A program made the position numbers and the translations under genes. Shown here one piece after another: positions 25,001 through 33,712 of a DNA stretch of 64,000 nt. A model generated the notes under the pieces. The model was not told the DNA's origin. It did not search any database and saw only the letters and a program-made list of their open reading frames with translations. The first letter of the stretch is position 1. Each line of letters starts with the position of its first letter. The stretch comes from Parelaphostrongylus tenuis. Its lineage: Eukaryota > Nematoda > Chromadorea > Rhabditida > Metastrongylidae. Where the stretch lies: the NCBI GenBank assembly GCA_019055375.1, contig JAHQIW010001297.1, positions 62,001 to 126,000 on the forward strand, given 5' to 3'.

Positions 25001-25607
25001 GAATGAGTCCCGTTTTCTCCACTGCATTCAACCTCTTATACCTACCATATGACTTGCTGAGCTCTGAACCTGGAGGCTAAGTATTCACAGTGAGCTTGCC
25101 ATTTTCTTACGATGAAACAGGAAACAGGTTTTATCGAAAGCGCCTTCCAATAACCTCCCATGTACTTCCCAGTAGCTTTATTTAGACATTTCAGCAATAT
25201 GACTCGTAACAATGAAATACGCAATTTTTAGGTTGTAGAAACAGATAGTCCATCCCTAAACCCATCTCCATTCTGGAAGCACATAGTTGCTTTGGGTTTG
25301 ACATAAATTTCCCTAGTGCCACCTGGAGATGAAATTCGTCGTGCCCTTGCGATTAACCGGACACAGATCCTTCTGTGAAGAAGATCTGTCAATAATAGGA
25401 CATGCAAACTTGAGAATTTTACTTTGTAATGTGTTCGCTAATTTTGTAGGACGATGGCGGCAACTGATTGAACGAGATCCAGTGATAAGACGTCAACTTT
25501 TAATGGCAAATAGTATGAAAGATCTCAATGAAATCTCCGAACAACCCGAATATCGCAATCTCTATACTCGTGAGAAATGGTCTCAAATTTTACAATGTGT
25601 TACATAA
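9994..25607 (+). CDS. ZP-N-domain single-pass membrane protein (multi-exon gene)
   Basis: Spliced gene assembled by eye; proposed exons 9994-10098, 10462-10550, 10659-10816, 11115-11250, 13339-13432, 15890-16058, 16244-16425, 16583-16634, 16746-16888, 16959-17011, 17086-17193, about 17682-17797, 18120-18246, 18323-18430, 25450-25607. The N-terminal part is a ZP-N module: four cysteines at the expected places ([26 protein letters not shown]) with the [14 protein letters not shown] strand before the last. A Gly/Ser/Asn-rich linker follows, then a membrane span ([20 protein letters not shown]), a stop-transfer CLRRRR, and a roughly 250-residue cytoplasmic tail rich in Ser/Glu/Gln. No ZP-C half is visible. 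Nematode ZP proteins (cuticlin, DYF-7 and NOAH types) build apical extracellular matrix and cuticle. Most exon phases agree, arguing the gene is alive; the junctions around 16.9 and 17.2-17.7 kb do not fit cleanly. No ortholog name is claimed. Confidence 0.75.
10462..10550 (+). CDS. ZP gene exon with probable GC donor
   Basis: Acceptor TTTTTTCAAG. Encodes [19 protein letters not shown] and NDPCLTQM, the second and third ZP-N cysteines. Joining in frame to the next exon (CCAGCGCCTGG at 10659) requires the intron to begin with GC (ATG|GCATGT at 10551). Reading on instead gives a stop (TGA) two codons later, and shifting to the nearby GT breaks the frame of the next exon. Confidence 0.7.
10659..10816 (+). 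CDS. ZP gene exon: end of ZP-N domain
   Basis: Acceptor TTTCTAG, donor GAAAG|GTCTG. Encodes [20 protein letters not shown], then [19 protein letters not shown] and NPNFNIE. The last conserved cysteine in V-K-C-x-Y closes the ZP-N fold. This is the most recognisable exon of the gene. Confidence 0.85.
11115..11250 (+). CDS. ZP gene exon: linker
   Basis: Acceptor ATATTTAG and donor ATTCAG|GTTATG; phase matches both neighbours. Encodes a Pro/Gly/Ser-rich peptide ([19 protein letters not shown]) with no cysteine, so a disordered extracellular linker and no ZP-C domain. Confidence 0.7.
11360..11650. repeat. Imperfect fold-back repeat in intron
   Basis: Ends are rough reverse complements: GTGTCCGCGCTTCATCAGTG on the left and CAGTTGATGAGACGGGTGTC on the right. 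A related pair of arms built on CCTCATCAAAG and CTTTGATGAGGCGGG occurs at 38110-38490. Lies inside the 2.1-kb intron of the ZP gene and holds no gene. Confidence 0.45.
13339..13432 (+). CDS. ZP gene exon: linker
   Basis: Acceptor TGTTTCCAG, donor GAAG|GTGAA. Encodes [20 protein letters not shown] and [11 protein letters not shown]. Phase 0 in and phase 1 out, matching the exons at 11250 and 15890. A short (AT)n run sits in the following intron near 13534-13550. Confidence 0.7.
15527..15690 (-). repeat. SINE family A, 5'-truncated copy
   Basis: Minus-strand copy of the 3' two thirds of SINE A: it shares CGTCGTCTTCTTAAACGTCG, GAATGCTGGTTGACCGAGTC and ATCTCGAGGATAG with the other copies, plus the 3' segment GATCCGTCTTCACAGTA. 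The tRNA-like head is absent. It lies in the 2.46-kb intron of the ZP gene. Confidence 0.7.
15890..16058 (+). CDS. ZP gene exon: juxtamembrane Gly/Ser/Asn-rich region
   Basis: Acceptor TTTATTAG, donor GACAG|GTAGG. Encodes [20 protein letters not shown] and [19 protein letters not shown], a low-complexity extracellular stalk with potential N-glycosylation sites. Phases fit both sides. Confidence 0.75.
16244..16425 (+). CDS. ZP gene exon: transmembrane segment
   Basis: Acceptor AAATTCAG; encodes [17 protein letters not shown], then the membrane span [20 protein letters not shown] and the basic stop-transfer [13 protein letters not shown]. The donor is uncertain: GCGG|GTAACT at 16426 is preferred because it keeps phase with the small exon at 16583, while TCA|GTATAC a little upstream is an alternative. 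Confidence 0.75.
16583..16634 (+). CDS. ZP gene small cytoplasmic exon (tentative)
   Basis: 52 nt encoding [17 protein letters not shown]. Acceptor AACAAG is weak, but the frame is open, the donor CGACT|GTC gives the phase that the next exon requires, and no other arrangement of the 16.2-16.9 kb region joins all exons in frame as simply. Confidence 0.45.
16746..16888 (+). CDS. ZP gene cytoplasmic exon
   Basis: Acceptor TATATACAG. Encodes [20 protein letters not shown] and [19 protein letters not shown], a Ser/Thr-rich basic cytoplasmic tail. Donor ATAG|GTCTT. The next exon needs acceptor AG at 16957-16958 (TCAGAG) rather than the better CAG two bases earlier, to keep the frame. Confidence 0.65.
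16959..17011 (+). CDS. ZP gene cytoplasmic exon
   Basis: Encodes [18 protein letters not shown]; donor AGT|GTAAGC is strong and leaves phase 0, matching the exon at 17086. Confidence 0.6.
17086..17193 (+). CDS. ZP gene cytoplasmic exon
   Basis: Acceptor TTTTCTAG; encodes [20 protein letters not shown], then [14 protein letters not shown]. The proposed donor ATG|GTGCGA keeps phase 0. A better-looking GAG|GTATAA lies just after an in-frame TGA at 17218-17220. Confidence 0.6.
17682..17797 (+). CDS. ZP gene cytoplasmic exon, 5' boundary unresolved
   Basis: The downstream half ([20 protein letters not shown], then [11 protein letters not shown]) is in frame with the next exon. Starting from the consensus acceptor TTATTTCAG (exon start 17670) instead, the open frame reads [18 protein letters not shown] and then stops. 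The two frames differ, so either a non-consensus acceptor (CTGAG) is used or a small indel is present. Confidence 0.5.
18120..18246 (+). CDS. ZP gene cytoplasmic exon
   Basis: Acceptor TGTTACAG, donor AAAG|GTAAAT. Encodes [20 protein letters not shown], then [19 protein letters not shown]. Acidic, Ser-rich; phases fit both sides. Confidence 0.75.
18323..18430 (+). CDS. ZP gene cytoplasmic exon
   Basis: Acceptor GATTTCAG, donor CTAG|GTGGG. Encodes [20 protein letters not shown] and [14 protein letters not shown]. This helical block continues into the last exon 7 kb downstream and reads like a conserved C-terminal domain. Confidence 0.75.
18555..18670 (-). repeat. RTE-type retrotransposon 3' end
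   Basis: Minus-strand copy of the RTE 3' terminus: reverse complement contains AGGGAAAGAATCGAAAGTGT, GTTGCTGCC and the terminal GGTGATACAGGTGAT, shared with RTE ends at 20.5, 48.68, 51.2 and 56.7 kb. It abuts the SINE A copy on the same strand. Confidence 0.7.
18672..18921 (-). repeat. SINE family A, full-length-looking copy
   Basis: Contains all blocks of the family: 3' end GATCCGTCTTCACAGTACTT, middle GAGTCTTCTTATAATCTCGA, and the tRNA-like head near 18850-18920 with GGCTCCACGTGCGCC and a box-A-like segment (GGCCAAAATGTT on the minus strand). The head is more decayed than in the 19.8-kb copy. Confidence 0.8.
19110..20520 (+). pseudogene. RTE-type reverse transcriptase fragment interrupted by a SINE
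   Basis: Non-LTR retrotransposon relic. Readable pieces in order: [20 protein letters not shown] (RT motif, about 19285-19345); an aspartate pair in [17 protein letters not shown] (the F-A-D-D catalytic box, about 19415-19460); [55 protein letters not shown] up to 19800; then after a 253-bp [35 protein letters not shown] and [19 protein letters not shown], ending near 20500 with the RTE tail. Frameshifts occur between the pieces and the endonuclease domain is missing. It sits in the last intron of the ZP gene. Confidence 0.9.
19808..20060 (-). repeat. SINE family A, complete copy with target-site duplication
   Basis: 253-bp element on the minus strand, inserted inside the RTE fragment and flanked by a direct 7-bp repeat CTACGTA (19801-19807 and 20061-20067). 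The RTE copy at 56263 shows the unoccupied sequence CGCTACGTAAGCAG, which fixes both ends. The 5' head (right side) has a box-A-like GGCCGAGTGGTT. Bases 20002-20018 form a T-arm-like hairpin of a 5-bp stem (GTGGA/TCCAC) around a 7-nt loop. Tail reads CTAATAAAAG-like. No coding capacity; mobilisation in trans by an RTE-like element is inferred. Confidence 0.9.
20540..21165 (+). pseudogene. RTE-type reverse transcriptase, N-terminal fragment
   Basis: Broken translation follows the first RT motifs: [37 protein letters not shown] (the G-T-A-x-G-P-D-x-I block), [14 protein letters not shown], then [17 protein letters not shown], and finally [18 protein letters not shown], the first catalytic-region block. 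Several frameshifts separate them. It lies directly after the 3' end of the preceding RTE copy, so it is a separate insertion or a rearranged piece. Confidence 0.75.
21830..22265 (-). pseudogene. RTE-type reverse transcriptase fragment, inverted
   Basis: The reverse complement matches the plus-strand RTE segment at 19117-19450: it contains [19 protein letters not shown] and a degenerate [13 protein letters not shown]. The catalytic aspartate box is damaged. With the 19.1-kb copy this forms an inverted pair 2.5 kb apart. Confidence 0.8.
23672..24105 (-). pseudogene. RTE-type reverse transcriptase fragment
   Basis: An open minus-strand stretch of about 120 codons includes [34 protein letters not shown] and [18 protein letters not shown]. 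This corresponds to the RT region whose usual form is QAGFR-x(5)-STIDHI. An expected first catalytic D-x-K-K-A-F/D region is altered ([19 protein letters not shown]), so the enzyme would be inactive even where the frame is open. Confidence 0.75.
24112..24372 (+). repeat. tRNA-derived SINE, family B
   Basis: Box-A-like ATGGCGTGGAGGTTACAGG and an excellent B box (GATGGTTCGACCTCG) spaced as in a tRNA gene. The 3' end (GACTAATGCATTGCGCTCCC, TTGATCAAAGCTAAGAGCTC) matches the two minus-strand copies at 27.3 and 28.9 kb. It lies in the last intron of the ZP gene. Confidence 0.8.
24900..25330. repeat. Dispersed repeat shared with 43.65-44.06 kb
   Basis: Same order and orientation of blocks as at 43650-44060: TTTCCGTACTCGTCCTTGCC, CACCGTATTGGGAGCTC, CCTCCCATGTACTTCCCAG, GCAATATGACTCGTAA, AGCACATAGTTGCTTTGGG. 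Reading frames are short; nature unknown. It ends just before the last exon of the ZP gene. Confidence 0.65.
25450..25607 (+). CDS. ZP gene last exon
   Basis: Acceptor ATTTTGTAG. Encodes [20 protein letters not shown], then [32 protein letters not shown] and a TAA stop. Phase 1 join with the exon at 18430 across a 7-kb intron. Base composition and the helical, charged content look like maintained coding sequence in contrast to all surrounding relics. Confidence 0.8.
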
Positions 25608-27285
25608 AGCGCTCAATCAGGTGAGATTTGCTTGACATCACTTATGTGAATGAATTTTAGTCTTTAAAAAAGTACTCTTGTGAAAGCAGGTATAAGCAGC
25701 GGTGACTAATCGCGTTTGAGATTTGGAAGAGAAAGACTTTTTCATTATTTATAGAAAAATGACTCGCTGTCGATCGAAAATGCAACATCGAATTCTCAAT
25801 TAAGCGTCTATATTGGTAATGTAGGGTCTCATTGGTGACTGCGATATGTTTTTACAGTTGCGTTCATTTATGTTGTGCTTTTTCCTTTGTTACACTGAAG
25901 TTTTAAATGAAAGTTCTCATCCACTTTTTAACAGAAACTTGATGACACAGTCGCTGTGAGAAAATACAGCATGCTTACAATAAATACTGAGAAATGAAGT
26001 ATGAAACACCATTTATACATTTTCAGTTCTGCAAATATATTTCGATATGACTGTCTCAATTTGATTATTAATGAACCATTTTAACTAAATAACAAGGTGA
26101 ATACTTGACAGTACTTTGTAAAACTAGGCGTCTTTAATATACTCATTCATCAGGAAAAATTTCATTTTCCGGTTTGAAGTAGTGGAAATCGTCGCAGTTT
26201 GTGTAGAAAAAAAAAATCTAGCAAATTCTAATTTTTTGTTCGCCTTTATCAGAGTTGATAACAGATCGATACAGAGCGAATTGTTCGTGCTTTCTCAGTG
26301 AAGAAAAATAATTAGCAGTACATGTAAAAATATCAAGGTGATGGGAAGCAATTTTGATGGAAACGGAAGAGCAAAAAAATAACATAGAGGTGAACACCCC
26401 TACCTCTGGTGAACGTAAATGCACTAAATAGAAGGAGTAGAAAAATTTAATATTAGCGGATATACCAAGGAGAATAAGTATTGAATAGAGAAAAGAAAAA
26501 AACTGAGAAAAAAAAAACAAAAAATGATTATGTGAAAGAAGACAGCTCTAAAGAAGAAAAGTAAGAAAGAAGAATATCCTAAACAACATTAGCATATCAA
26601 TACGCAGAATATCAAAGAAATAATTTAGAGATTAAAAATTAGTCATGAAGCAAAAACAGTTTTGTTTACCCGATTTCAAGTAAAAAGAGTCAATTCTCTG
26701 CAGGTTGTTGTGAATCTACTATGAGAAACATTATGCCCGTATGACCATTTCCAGTAAAAGGTCTTGCTACTCTTGCAGATAAATACGGAAATTCTGCTTG
26801 ATTGCTTAGCGTGAAACAGTACAAACGAGGAGGTCGTTTATGAAGCTGGTAACACTATAGAATACAATGCACTCGTTACAGATACTGCCTCTCTGTAGTG
26901 GTGAAGAACATCAAAGTTTGAAAGATGAGAGATAGTCTATGTTCTCAAGAAAAGCAATGTTGCTCAAAACTCCGCGATTTGATGAGCGACGAGGTGTTCT
27001 GCTTAGTATTGAGATCGCCATTTCTCCAGCTCCCGCAGGAATTACTTACTGTAGATTGTCACAAGTACGATTACTGCGCCATAAGTTTTAAATTGTTTAT
27101 CGTTGGTAGCGTATGACTAAAGGCAAATTGCTGTTATTTTTTCAGAGAAGAAAATAATGCATTAGAGACAGAATTAGGAATCTTTTTTGAAAAAGTACTC
27201 CTCATAATATTGATTGCAAACTCTATGAAGGCGTACTCCGGCTGCATACTTAAAAGCCTTTTGATACCGGATTTTTCCATGAGGA
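25608..27285. other. Intergenic, nothing recognised
   Basis: Very AT-rich 3' flank of the ZP gene with long A-rich stretches near 26210-26590. No supported exon or repeat pair. Confidence 0.5.
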
Positions 27286-27287
27286 TT

Positions 27288-27600
27288 GAAAGGACAAAAG
27301 GATAAAGCTCTCAGCGTTGATCAATTCCTGAGGGATGCGCCATGCATTCGTCTTCAATCTTTAACTTCTCTCGAGGTGATTGAATACATATCTGGCCTTG
27401 ACAACAACTCGCTGTGGCTTCCCGCTCAACCAATGAGTGCTGCTAATCCTCTCAGACAAGTCTGAGACCAGCGCTGGTACCAAATTACCGACCCCAGAGG
27501 GATGGTGGCTTGTTGAGCAATGAGCGCTATACCTAACCATTGACTACGTGTGGGACGCAGAGCACCTCTAACTACTGCGCCAGCATATGCGTCGTCTTTC
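27288..27600 (-). repeat. tRNA-derived SINE, family B
   Basis: Minus-strand copy. Blocks GGATAAAGCTCTCAGCGTTG, GGGATGCGCCATGCATTCGT, ACAAGTCTGAGACCAGC and GTACCAAATTACCGACCC match the copy at 28.94 kb. The head near 27550-27600 has the box-A complement CTACTGCGCCA. The B-box region is degraded. Confidence 0.8.
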
Positions 27601-28123
27601 CATGGAATCAGTAACATGAATTCAGGTCAAGCAATGAATCGACGTTGTTTCTACCTGACAAAGAATGTTCAGTTGTTCTGAACAACTAGGCACAGATATT
27701 CACTGATCCTGGTAAAATATTGAGAAAACAAAGTCGACATATACAAACCGGATGCTCAAAAAAATTTGCACTTCAACTCTGCTATAGGTCCGACCTCCTG
27801 AAATGCACCAATGTCCAAAATTATTGAGGGTCGATGATCGATGAACTGGGATCGCATGCAGCATGTGTCATCGTTTGAGACGAATAACTTATAGTTTTCT
27901 AATTTTTATACCTATAATGACTCCTCGGTATCCTTAAAAATAAGGAAAGATCAGAATTAAACATTCTTATCGCAATATTTCTTGCAGAAATTACTATGAT
28001 GGACTGAATGCCATAATCATATGGCTGCGTCGTGATACAACGCTTTCCTTTGCAGAGGCGATATGAGATATGAAAGTTATCAAAACCCAAAAATTTTCAC
28101 GAAACAGGAGTTTGCTCTCCGTT

Positions 28124-28125
<2 letters not shown>

Positions 28126-28158
<33 letters not shown>

Positions 28159-28179
28159 TCATATATATACATATATATA
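28126..28179. repeat. (TA)n microsatellite
   Basis: Nearly uninterrupted TA dinucleotides with a few G/C interruptions. Flanking sequence repeats CACGAAACAG on both sides (28099 and 28247). Confidence 0.95.
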
Positions 28180-28935
28180 AACCGAAACCATGATCAAGTA
28201 GAGAATGTGTCTGCATGAAATTAGTACAAGAAACCTAAAAATTTCCACGAAACAGAGGGTAAAACCCTGTTTCAAACAGCGAAAATCGTGCACCGCTGGG
28301 GACTTGCTCTACGAGCGTTTATTTCTATAGCCGTTTTGAACGCGTTACATGTCCAACTCAATTCCAAACCCGAGCCAGCCAGTTCTGATAGTTCCGATGA
28401 TCTGTCCGGTCTGTAAAGACCGTTAATTGTTCCTATAAAGAGTTTAAAGGGAGAAGTTTACTCTGTTTTGTTGACAGTCTGACACGATGTTGTTAGAAAT
28501 GGAGCTTCTTGAGTACAAGAAAGTGCAGCTACAGAAAAGGCACACGGTTCTAAGGAAGTTGAGATTGCCGAAGCGTCGGCCCTCATTATCTTAGTGCATT
28601 CCACTCAGCAAATTTTATTATTAACGCTCTTGGAGCCACAGTAGAAATCGCCATGCGCAGTGTATTACGCAACTAATTGAAATTCTTCTTATTGGAATAG
28701 AGTTCTCTTCCACTTTGGAAATAGTCCCATTTTCAATGTGATGCTCCGACAGTTCACAAATTTTTCTTCATGTCCGTATGCTTCTGGTGCAAATATGACT
28801 CCTAAGAAGCTCTCTCACTAGGTAATTATCTTTTTGTCGGCACCCTGTCAGTTGTAATGAGATGTACAAAGAATACCTCGATATAAATCTATAAGTTTCG
28901 ATGGATTTTATTACATAGAACTCTCGAAAGCTATC
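28180..28935. other. Intergenic, nothing recognised
   Basis: No coding pattern and no repeat matched elsewhere in the window. Confidence 0.45.
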
Positions 28936-28940
28936 ATGAA

Positions 28941-29246
28941 GGACAAAGGATAAAGCTCTCAGCATTGATTAATCCCTGAGGGATGCGCCATGCATTCGTC
29001 TTCGATTTTTAACTTCGTTTGAGGTGATTGAATGCATATATGTCCTTCACAGTGACTTGCGGATGCCTCCCGCTGGACCGAGTCAGTGCTGTTTAGTATC
29101 CCGGACAAGTCTAAGACCAGTTTGGTACCAATTTACCGACCCAGGAGGGATGGATGGCTGGGTGAGGCATGAGCGCGAGGTCGAACCACTGACCTCCTGT
29201 GCTACGCAGAGCGCCTCTAACCACTGCGCCACATGCGTTCCGAAAG
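28941..29246 (-). repeat. tRNA-derived SINE, family B, best-preserved copy
   Basis: On the minus strand the head reads GTGGCGCAGTGGTTAGAGGC (box A) and, about 35 nt further, CAGTGGTTCGACCTCGCGCT (box B). The 3' half matches the copies at 24.1 and 27.3 kb. tRNA-derived by box spacing; the parental tRNA cannot be named confidently. Confidence 0.85.
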
Positions 29247-29362
29247 CTATCATAGTGACTGAAAATCAAAAGAAAAGATTGTATATACGCAACTAGAGCC
29301 CACGCCTGTCGCACAGCCAACTCTTGTTTTGCCACCACCCCCTCTACGCTTCAACCAAAACA

Positions 29363-29510
29363 GTTGTCGGTAGTGCAATGTTTGCAGAACGCATTTTCGC
29401 ACAGGATGAGATGCGAGTGTGAGTTCGAAATCCACCTGACTCATAAGTTCTAAACTTCACTCAACATCATTGGGTATACTCATATCACCATACTACCGCT
29501 AGAAAACAGC
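29363..29510 (+). repeat. tRNA-derived SINE, family C
   Basis: Head GTCGGTAGTGCAATG with B-box-like GTGAGTTCGAAATCCACC, followed by the family's body CACTCAACATCATTGGGTAT. Related copies lie at 38.71, 40.0 (palindrome) and 45.44 kb. Confidence 0.65.
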
Positions 29511-29954
29511 TAAATGAGGAAAATTCTGTTTGATCAAAGAAGGAACAGTTTGTCAGAAATGGTATTGCATAGTGGATGCTATGCCAGTTCAGCGATTACG
29601 ACACGCAAAAAATCGTTCTGAGATCGAGCTTTTTTCATTAGAGAAGCTTTTCTCTTGATTTATAGTCACTATTCGATAGTTTGAAAATCGGCGATTACGG
29701 TGTCTTACGTGGCTTTTGAACAAAAATTTCAGTGCAGTGTAACAGCGAAAGCAAAACTGTGATTTAGATTCGGTTTCCTTTGTTCGCTCAGTCAGAGTCT
29801 TTAGATAGAGAGCCATTTCCATTCACCTATGATGAAAGGCATTAACTTGCATCCTTCCACTAATGCATGTTAGATTTAATTGACAAATTTCTCTTTTTCG
29901 CAAAGCATGGCGCCAACTCATTTTTTCAAATACATCTCAGAATTATTTGACCCA

Positions 29955-30225
29955 GCATTTCATGTGGTCGGGTAATGGGCTTTCGTACAGCCCGATACAC
30001 GTGTTTCGACCTTACAGTTTCGTCAGCCGGGCAGAACCCGTAGTCTTTTAGTCTTTCAAAACAATACTTCGAGAGCCCTACTCTTCCTATAAAGAGGTAG
30101 CGACGACGAACGATTTACACTGTAGGTCAAGTGCAAATATCACCGAACATACAGTGTTGTACACTAGGTTGCTCTTTGGTCGGTATTCCTATAATATTAA
30201 AATAAATATTACATATAAAAAAACC
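29955..30225 (+). repeat. Fold-back family arm (CACGTG-containing)
   Basis: Carries the arm signature ATGTGGTCGGGTAATGGGCT, AGCCCGATACACGTGTTTCG and CGACGACGAACGATTTACAC, found also at 33.2, 34.6-35.1, 35.3-36.0 and 52.6 kb. Only one arm is clear here. Confidence 0.65.
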
Positions 30226-30825
30226 AATTTTTTTCCTTGGAAATATGCATTTCCGCCAATGTCCTACGAGGTTCTCACTGAAAGCATTTTACCTATTGAC
30301 TTCAACCTTTATGCGCGTGGGTGCATTTAGAGAGCGCGCTACATTCGGCCATCGTTTGCACCAAAGCTAATATACGTTAGTTGAAAATACTAACTAGCTT
30401 TATATAAGTAATTGGTTGCAAGATGTCTGCTGTTTCATTTTGTGGCTGCGATGATTTGCTATTTTTCTTTTATCTCCAAGTTTAAGTGCAGTTTCTAAGC
30501 TATGTAACTGGTTAAAATTCATTATTATCGTCATTTTAAGGGATCAAAATTTTCAAAAGACGATCAATATGCCTTTTGAATACACTGCAGTAGCAAAGAA
30601 AATTTTTTAACTATTTATTCATTTATAGCATTTTTTTATCTTCAAAAACTTTTTTTACTAATTTACTGCCTACTTTTTTTCCATGGCATGGTACTGTGTG
30701 AAATAAAACCGGCAAAGGAATAGTTTCGCTTGTAGAAAAATTTGATACAATGTGCAGCATTCCATCAAGCCGCTATCGCGGGTAAAATCATGTCAAATTT
30801 CCAAAAGGGGAAGCGATCGAGTAGA
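30226..30825. other. Intergenic, nothing recognised
   Basis: A/T-rich with many homopolymer runs; no coding pattern. Confidence 0.45.
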
Positions 30826-30829
30826 AACA

Positions 30830-31290
30830 AAATTAGGGTCTTACTCATTGCTCAGCCAGAAGATCCAGGCGTGAAATTCAAAAATTTTTTTGCGATCTAG
30901 GAAAAATAGAGGACAGGTCAAAGCTGGAGAAAAAATTTTCAAAAAAGCCTCATTTTAATTGTGAAACTTACTGATTGAATTTAAGATATATTTCATGTGA
31001 GCTCGCATGAGTATAAAGACAAATGATGAGTTAGATGACAGAAGAAAACTGATTGCCTCTTACAACGGAGAACACACCTCCACTATCGGGCATCTATACC
31101 TTCCTACACCATCACAGAACACTGTCATTTCATTCTTTGCTGTAGACGTAATAATTCTTCTTCTCACCTTTAATTTCTCAACAGTGCATAAGGTAAGCTT
31201 ATCAGTCGTGAATTTTTCTACCACATGCACCAACTGTGTTGGCTTCCTGTTCATTTTTTGAAAAACATTATGCGATTCATCGTAAGAATT
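30830..31290. repeat. Dispersed repeat shared with 40.85-41.33 kb
   Basis: Blocks in the same order and orientation as 40850-41330: GATGACAGAAGAAAAC, GGAGAACACACCTCCACTAT, CATCACAGAACACTGTC, TGATTCTTCTTCTCACC-like and ACCACATGCACCAAC. Neither copy keeps a long frame in common, so this looks like an old non-coding repeat. Confidence 0.65.
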
Positions 31291-31621
31291 GAATGAGTTT
31301 GGAAAACTCACAAAAAATGTTTGGAAGAATAGTTAGAACAATGAGAGAGCAGTACATGAGTTGCATGCGAAGTACAAATTATTCTACTTGTGAGCGACCA
31401 CTCCATTATTTTACAAAAATTTTTATATCTACGAAGAGTTTCTTCGCATGACTTTGTCGGTTGACACAAATGCATCAGCAGTGCATAAGCCTTTTTTGGA
31501 ATTCGGAATTTACACTGAGGTGAAACAGATTAAAGCGAAGTAATTGCAAATGATATTGGGCGTCTCCCTTATGTCCCGATTCAAATATACAGCTACATGG
31601 TACGAATTAATGTAACACTTT

Positions 31622-31736
31622 GAAGCACCTAGAGAATTGAGTGGTGAGCAAAGTATGTGCCCGGTATGGATGAAACATGGGTTCGACTGCTGTCTGAGCG
31701 TATTTTTGCTCACCACTCAATCCTCTAGGTGTATTG
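31622..31736. repeat. Small fold-back with tRNA-like centre
   Basis: Arms CACCTAGAGAATTGAGTGGT and the complement of CCACTCAATCCTCTAGGTG enclose a segment with a B-box-like GGGTTCGACTGC. The GTATTTTTGCTCACC end recurs at 52420, next to another tRNA-like segment. Confidence 0.6.
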
Positions 31737-31739
31737 GAA

Positions 31740-33180
31740 ACATCGTACCACTGCGAAAAATGTAGCACTTACTCATTTGTATTACTCGCTCCTTCCTATG
31801 ACCCTAGCGTGCGGATGCAACTTATGAGGAAATTTGATTTTCTCCAGCAACTAGGTGCAAAATGCACACTTACTGCTGCTCATTTAAGACTAACATTTTT
31901 TATTCCCGAATTTCCTGTATGGCTTTTATATATTTCAAAACTACAAGCACTTTTAAAGCAGATGATGCCAAAATAATTCCAAGTAGAATTGGTCAACCGC
32001 AGCAAATTCGATAAATGCTCTTACAGAATTCCTCCCAAGTATATGGAAAGCTAATTGGCGCATTTTCTGTAATGCGCCTGAATTCTTTCAGGTCAGTAGT
32101 CAAAGAGAATACAAAAGTAAAAATTGTCTTCTCTTCTTTCATCCACGTAACCGTTCGACGGAGAAGAAACGAAATCATGTGAGGAGTATGCTGCACCCAA
32201 AAAACGACTTGTCAGAGTACCATGAAAGTATTATTTGAAAGTGGTTTAGTATCCGCGAGCTAATTGAGATTTCGTTAGCACGTTGACAGATATCATTCAA
32301 CAATACTTGTGCTACATGGCTTAACTCATCATCAGGCCTGCTAACTGGTTATGATTTAGACCTCAGAAGGTAAAATCACGGCTACTTCAGTAATGTAGAA
32401 CATTTCTGAACCACTATGTGGTGAAATACTTGAAAGTATCCTGGGATGACGCGACTGTGAAATAAGTGAGACCGTGGAATAAGCTCGGTAAATGGGATTC
32501 TTGGCCTCACGGATGGCTATGTAGAGCCACGGTTCAGCACCATCATATTCTAAAAGCAAACACCTTTCTCGGCTCAAATCTCAAGAGAATTGGGACGTAA
32601 GGTGATAAGTTGGTATTATGTGATTAGTTTGAGAACTTTTTCTGCTCTAAATTCAACATTAAGGAATACCGTGCTCAACGTTGGATCTATTTTACTCTTT
32701 TTCTTTGCTTTTAGTTATGGTATCATCCTTCAAATATTTTTTTGTACAAAAGTATAGAGGACAGAAGCTGAATAAGTTGTAGCCTAAGGCTCTGACTCAA
32801 CCTTTCTCCGTCGGATGCACTATCTCAGTTTACCATTACTTTTTTCAAGCAGTATTGTCAACTGCATATTAGAAATGCTTGGATTCACGTCGAAGATATG
32901 ATATGATGGGAAGTTGTGTAGAAATCAAAACGAGAAAGTATACCGGTTTTCCGATCAAAAGTGTTCACCAGTCAATGAGAACAAAAAACTACCTGCCAAG
33001 ATTCAAGTGATTGATGAAACTAAGGTTTTATGGGAGTAGAACGCAATCATTTCTTCTTCCAAAAAATTCATCGAAATGGCAAAATCTACGTATCGTTTTG
33101 TCATTTTCGTAGAAAAACACTCCTTCTGCAACAGTTATATTGAATAAAATCTTGAACATATCTCATAATTATTATTTGAG
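31740..33180. other. Intergenic, nothing recognised
   Basis: A minus-strand open stretch at 31993-32196 looks mildly protein-like but has no splice context or recognisable motif. No gene is called. Confidence 0.4.
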
Positions 33181-33364
33181 ACAACATGTCATGTGATCTG
33201 GTAATGGGCGCTTGCACAGCCCGATACACGTGTTTAGGCCTTGAGCAGCCTTGCCAGTGGGGTAGACCCTTCGTATTTAGCCGATTAAGGAAACAGAGGA
33301 CCCACCAGGCGTGTCTGGTCCCACCCCTGGCCCGCCCCCACCAGTCACGTCTGTCCTTTGATAG

Positions 33365-33712
33365 ATGATCGTGATAGTGATTGGGATGATAGTGGTACTG
33401 ATGGCAGTGATAGTGATGATAGTGATCATAGTGCTAGTGGTGGTAGTGATAATGAACATAATGATAGTGGGCGATAGTGATAGTGATCATACTGATAGTG
33501 ATGATAGTGATAGTGATGATAGTGATAGTGATCATGCTGATAGTGGCGATAGTGATAGTGATCATAGTAATAGTGATGGTAGTGATAGCGATGATAGTGA
33601 TCATAGTGCTAGTGGCGGTAGGGAAAGTAATCATAGTGATCATAGTGATAGTGGCGGTAGTGACAGTGATGATAGTGATAGTGACAGAAATAGCGATAGT
33701 CAAAATGATAGT
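33365..33712. repeat. GATAGT/GATCATAGT satellite array
   Basis: Imperfect tandem repeats of GATAGT and derivatives (GATAGTGATAGTGATGATAG). Translation gives long artefactual Ser-Asp or Ile-Val runs; it is not a gene. A TCATTATCA-type array follows at 33714-33830. Confidence 0.9.
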
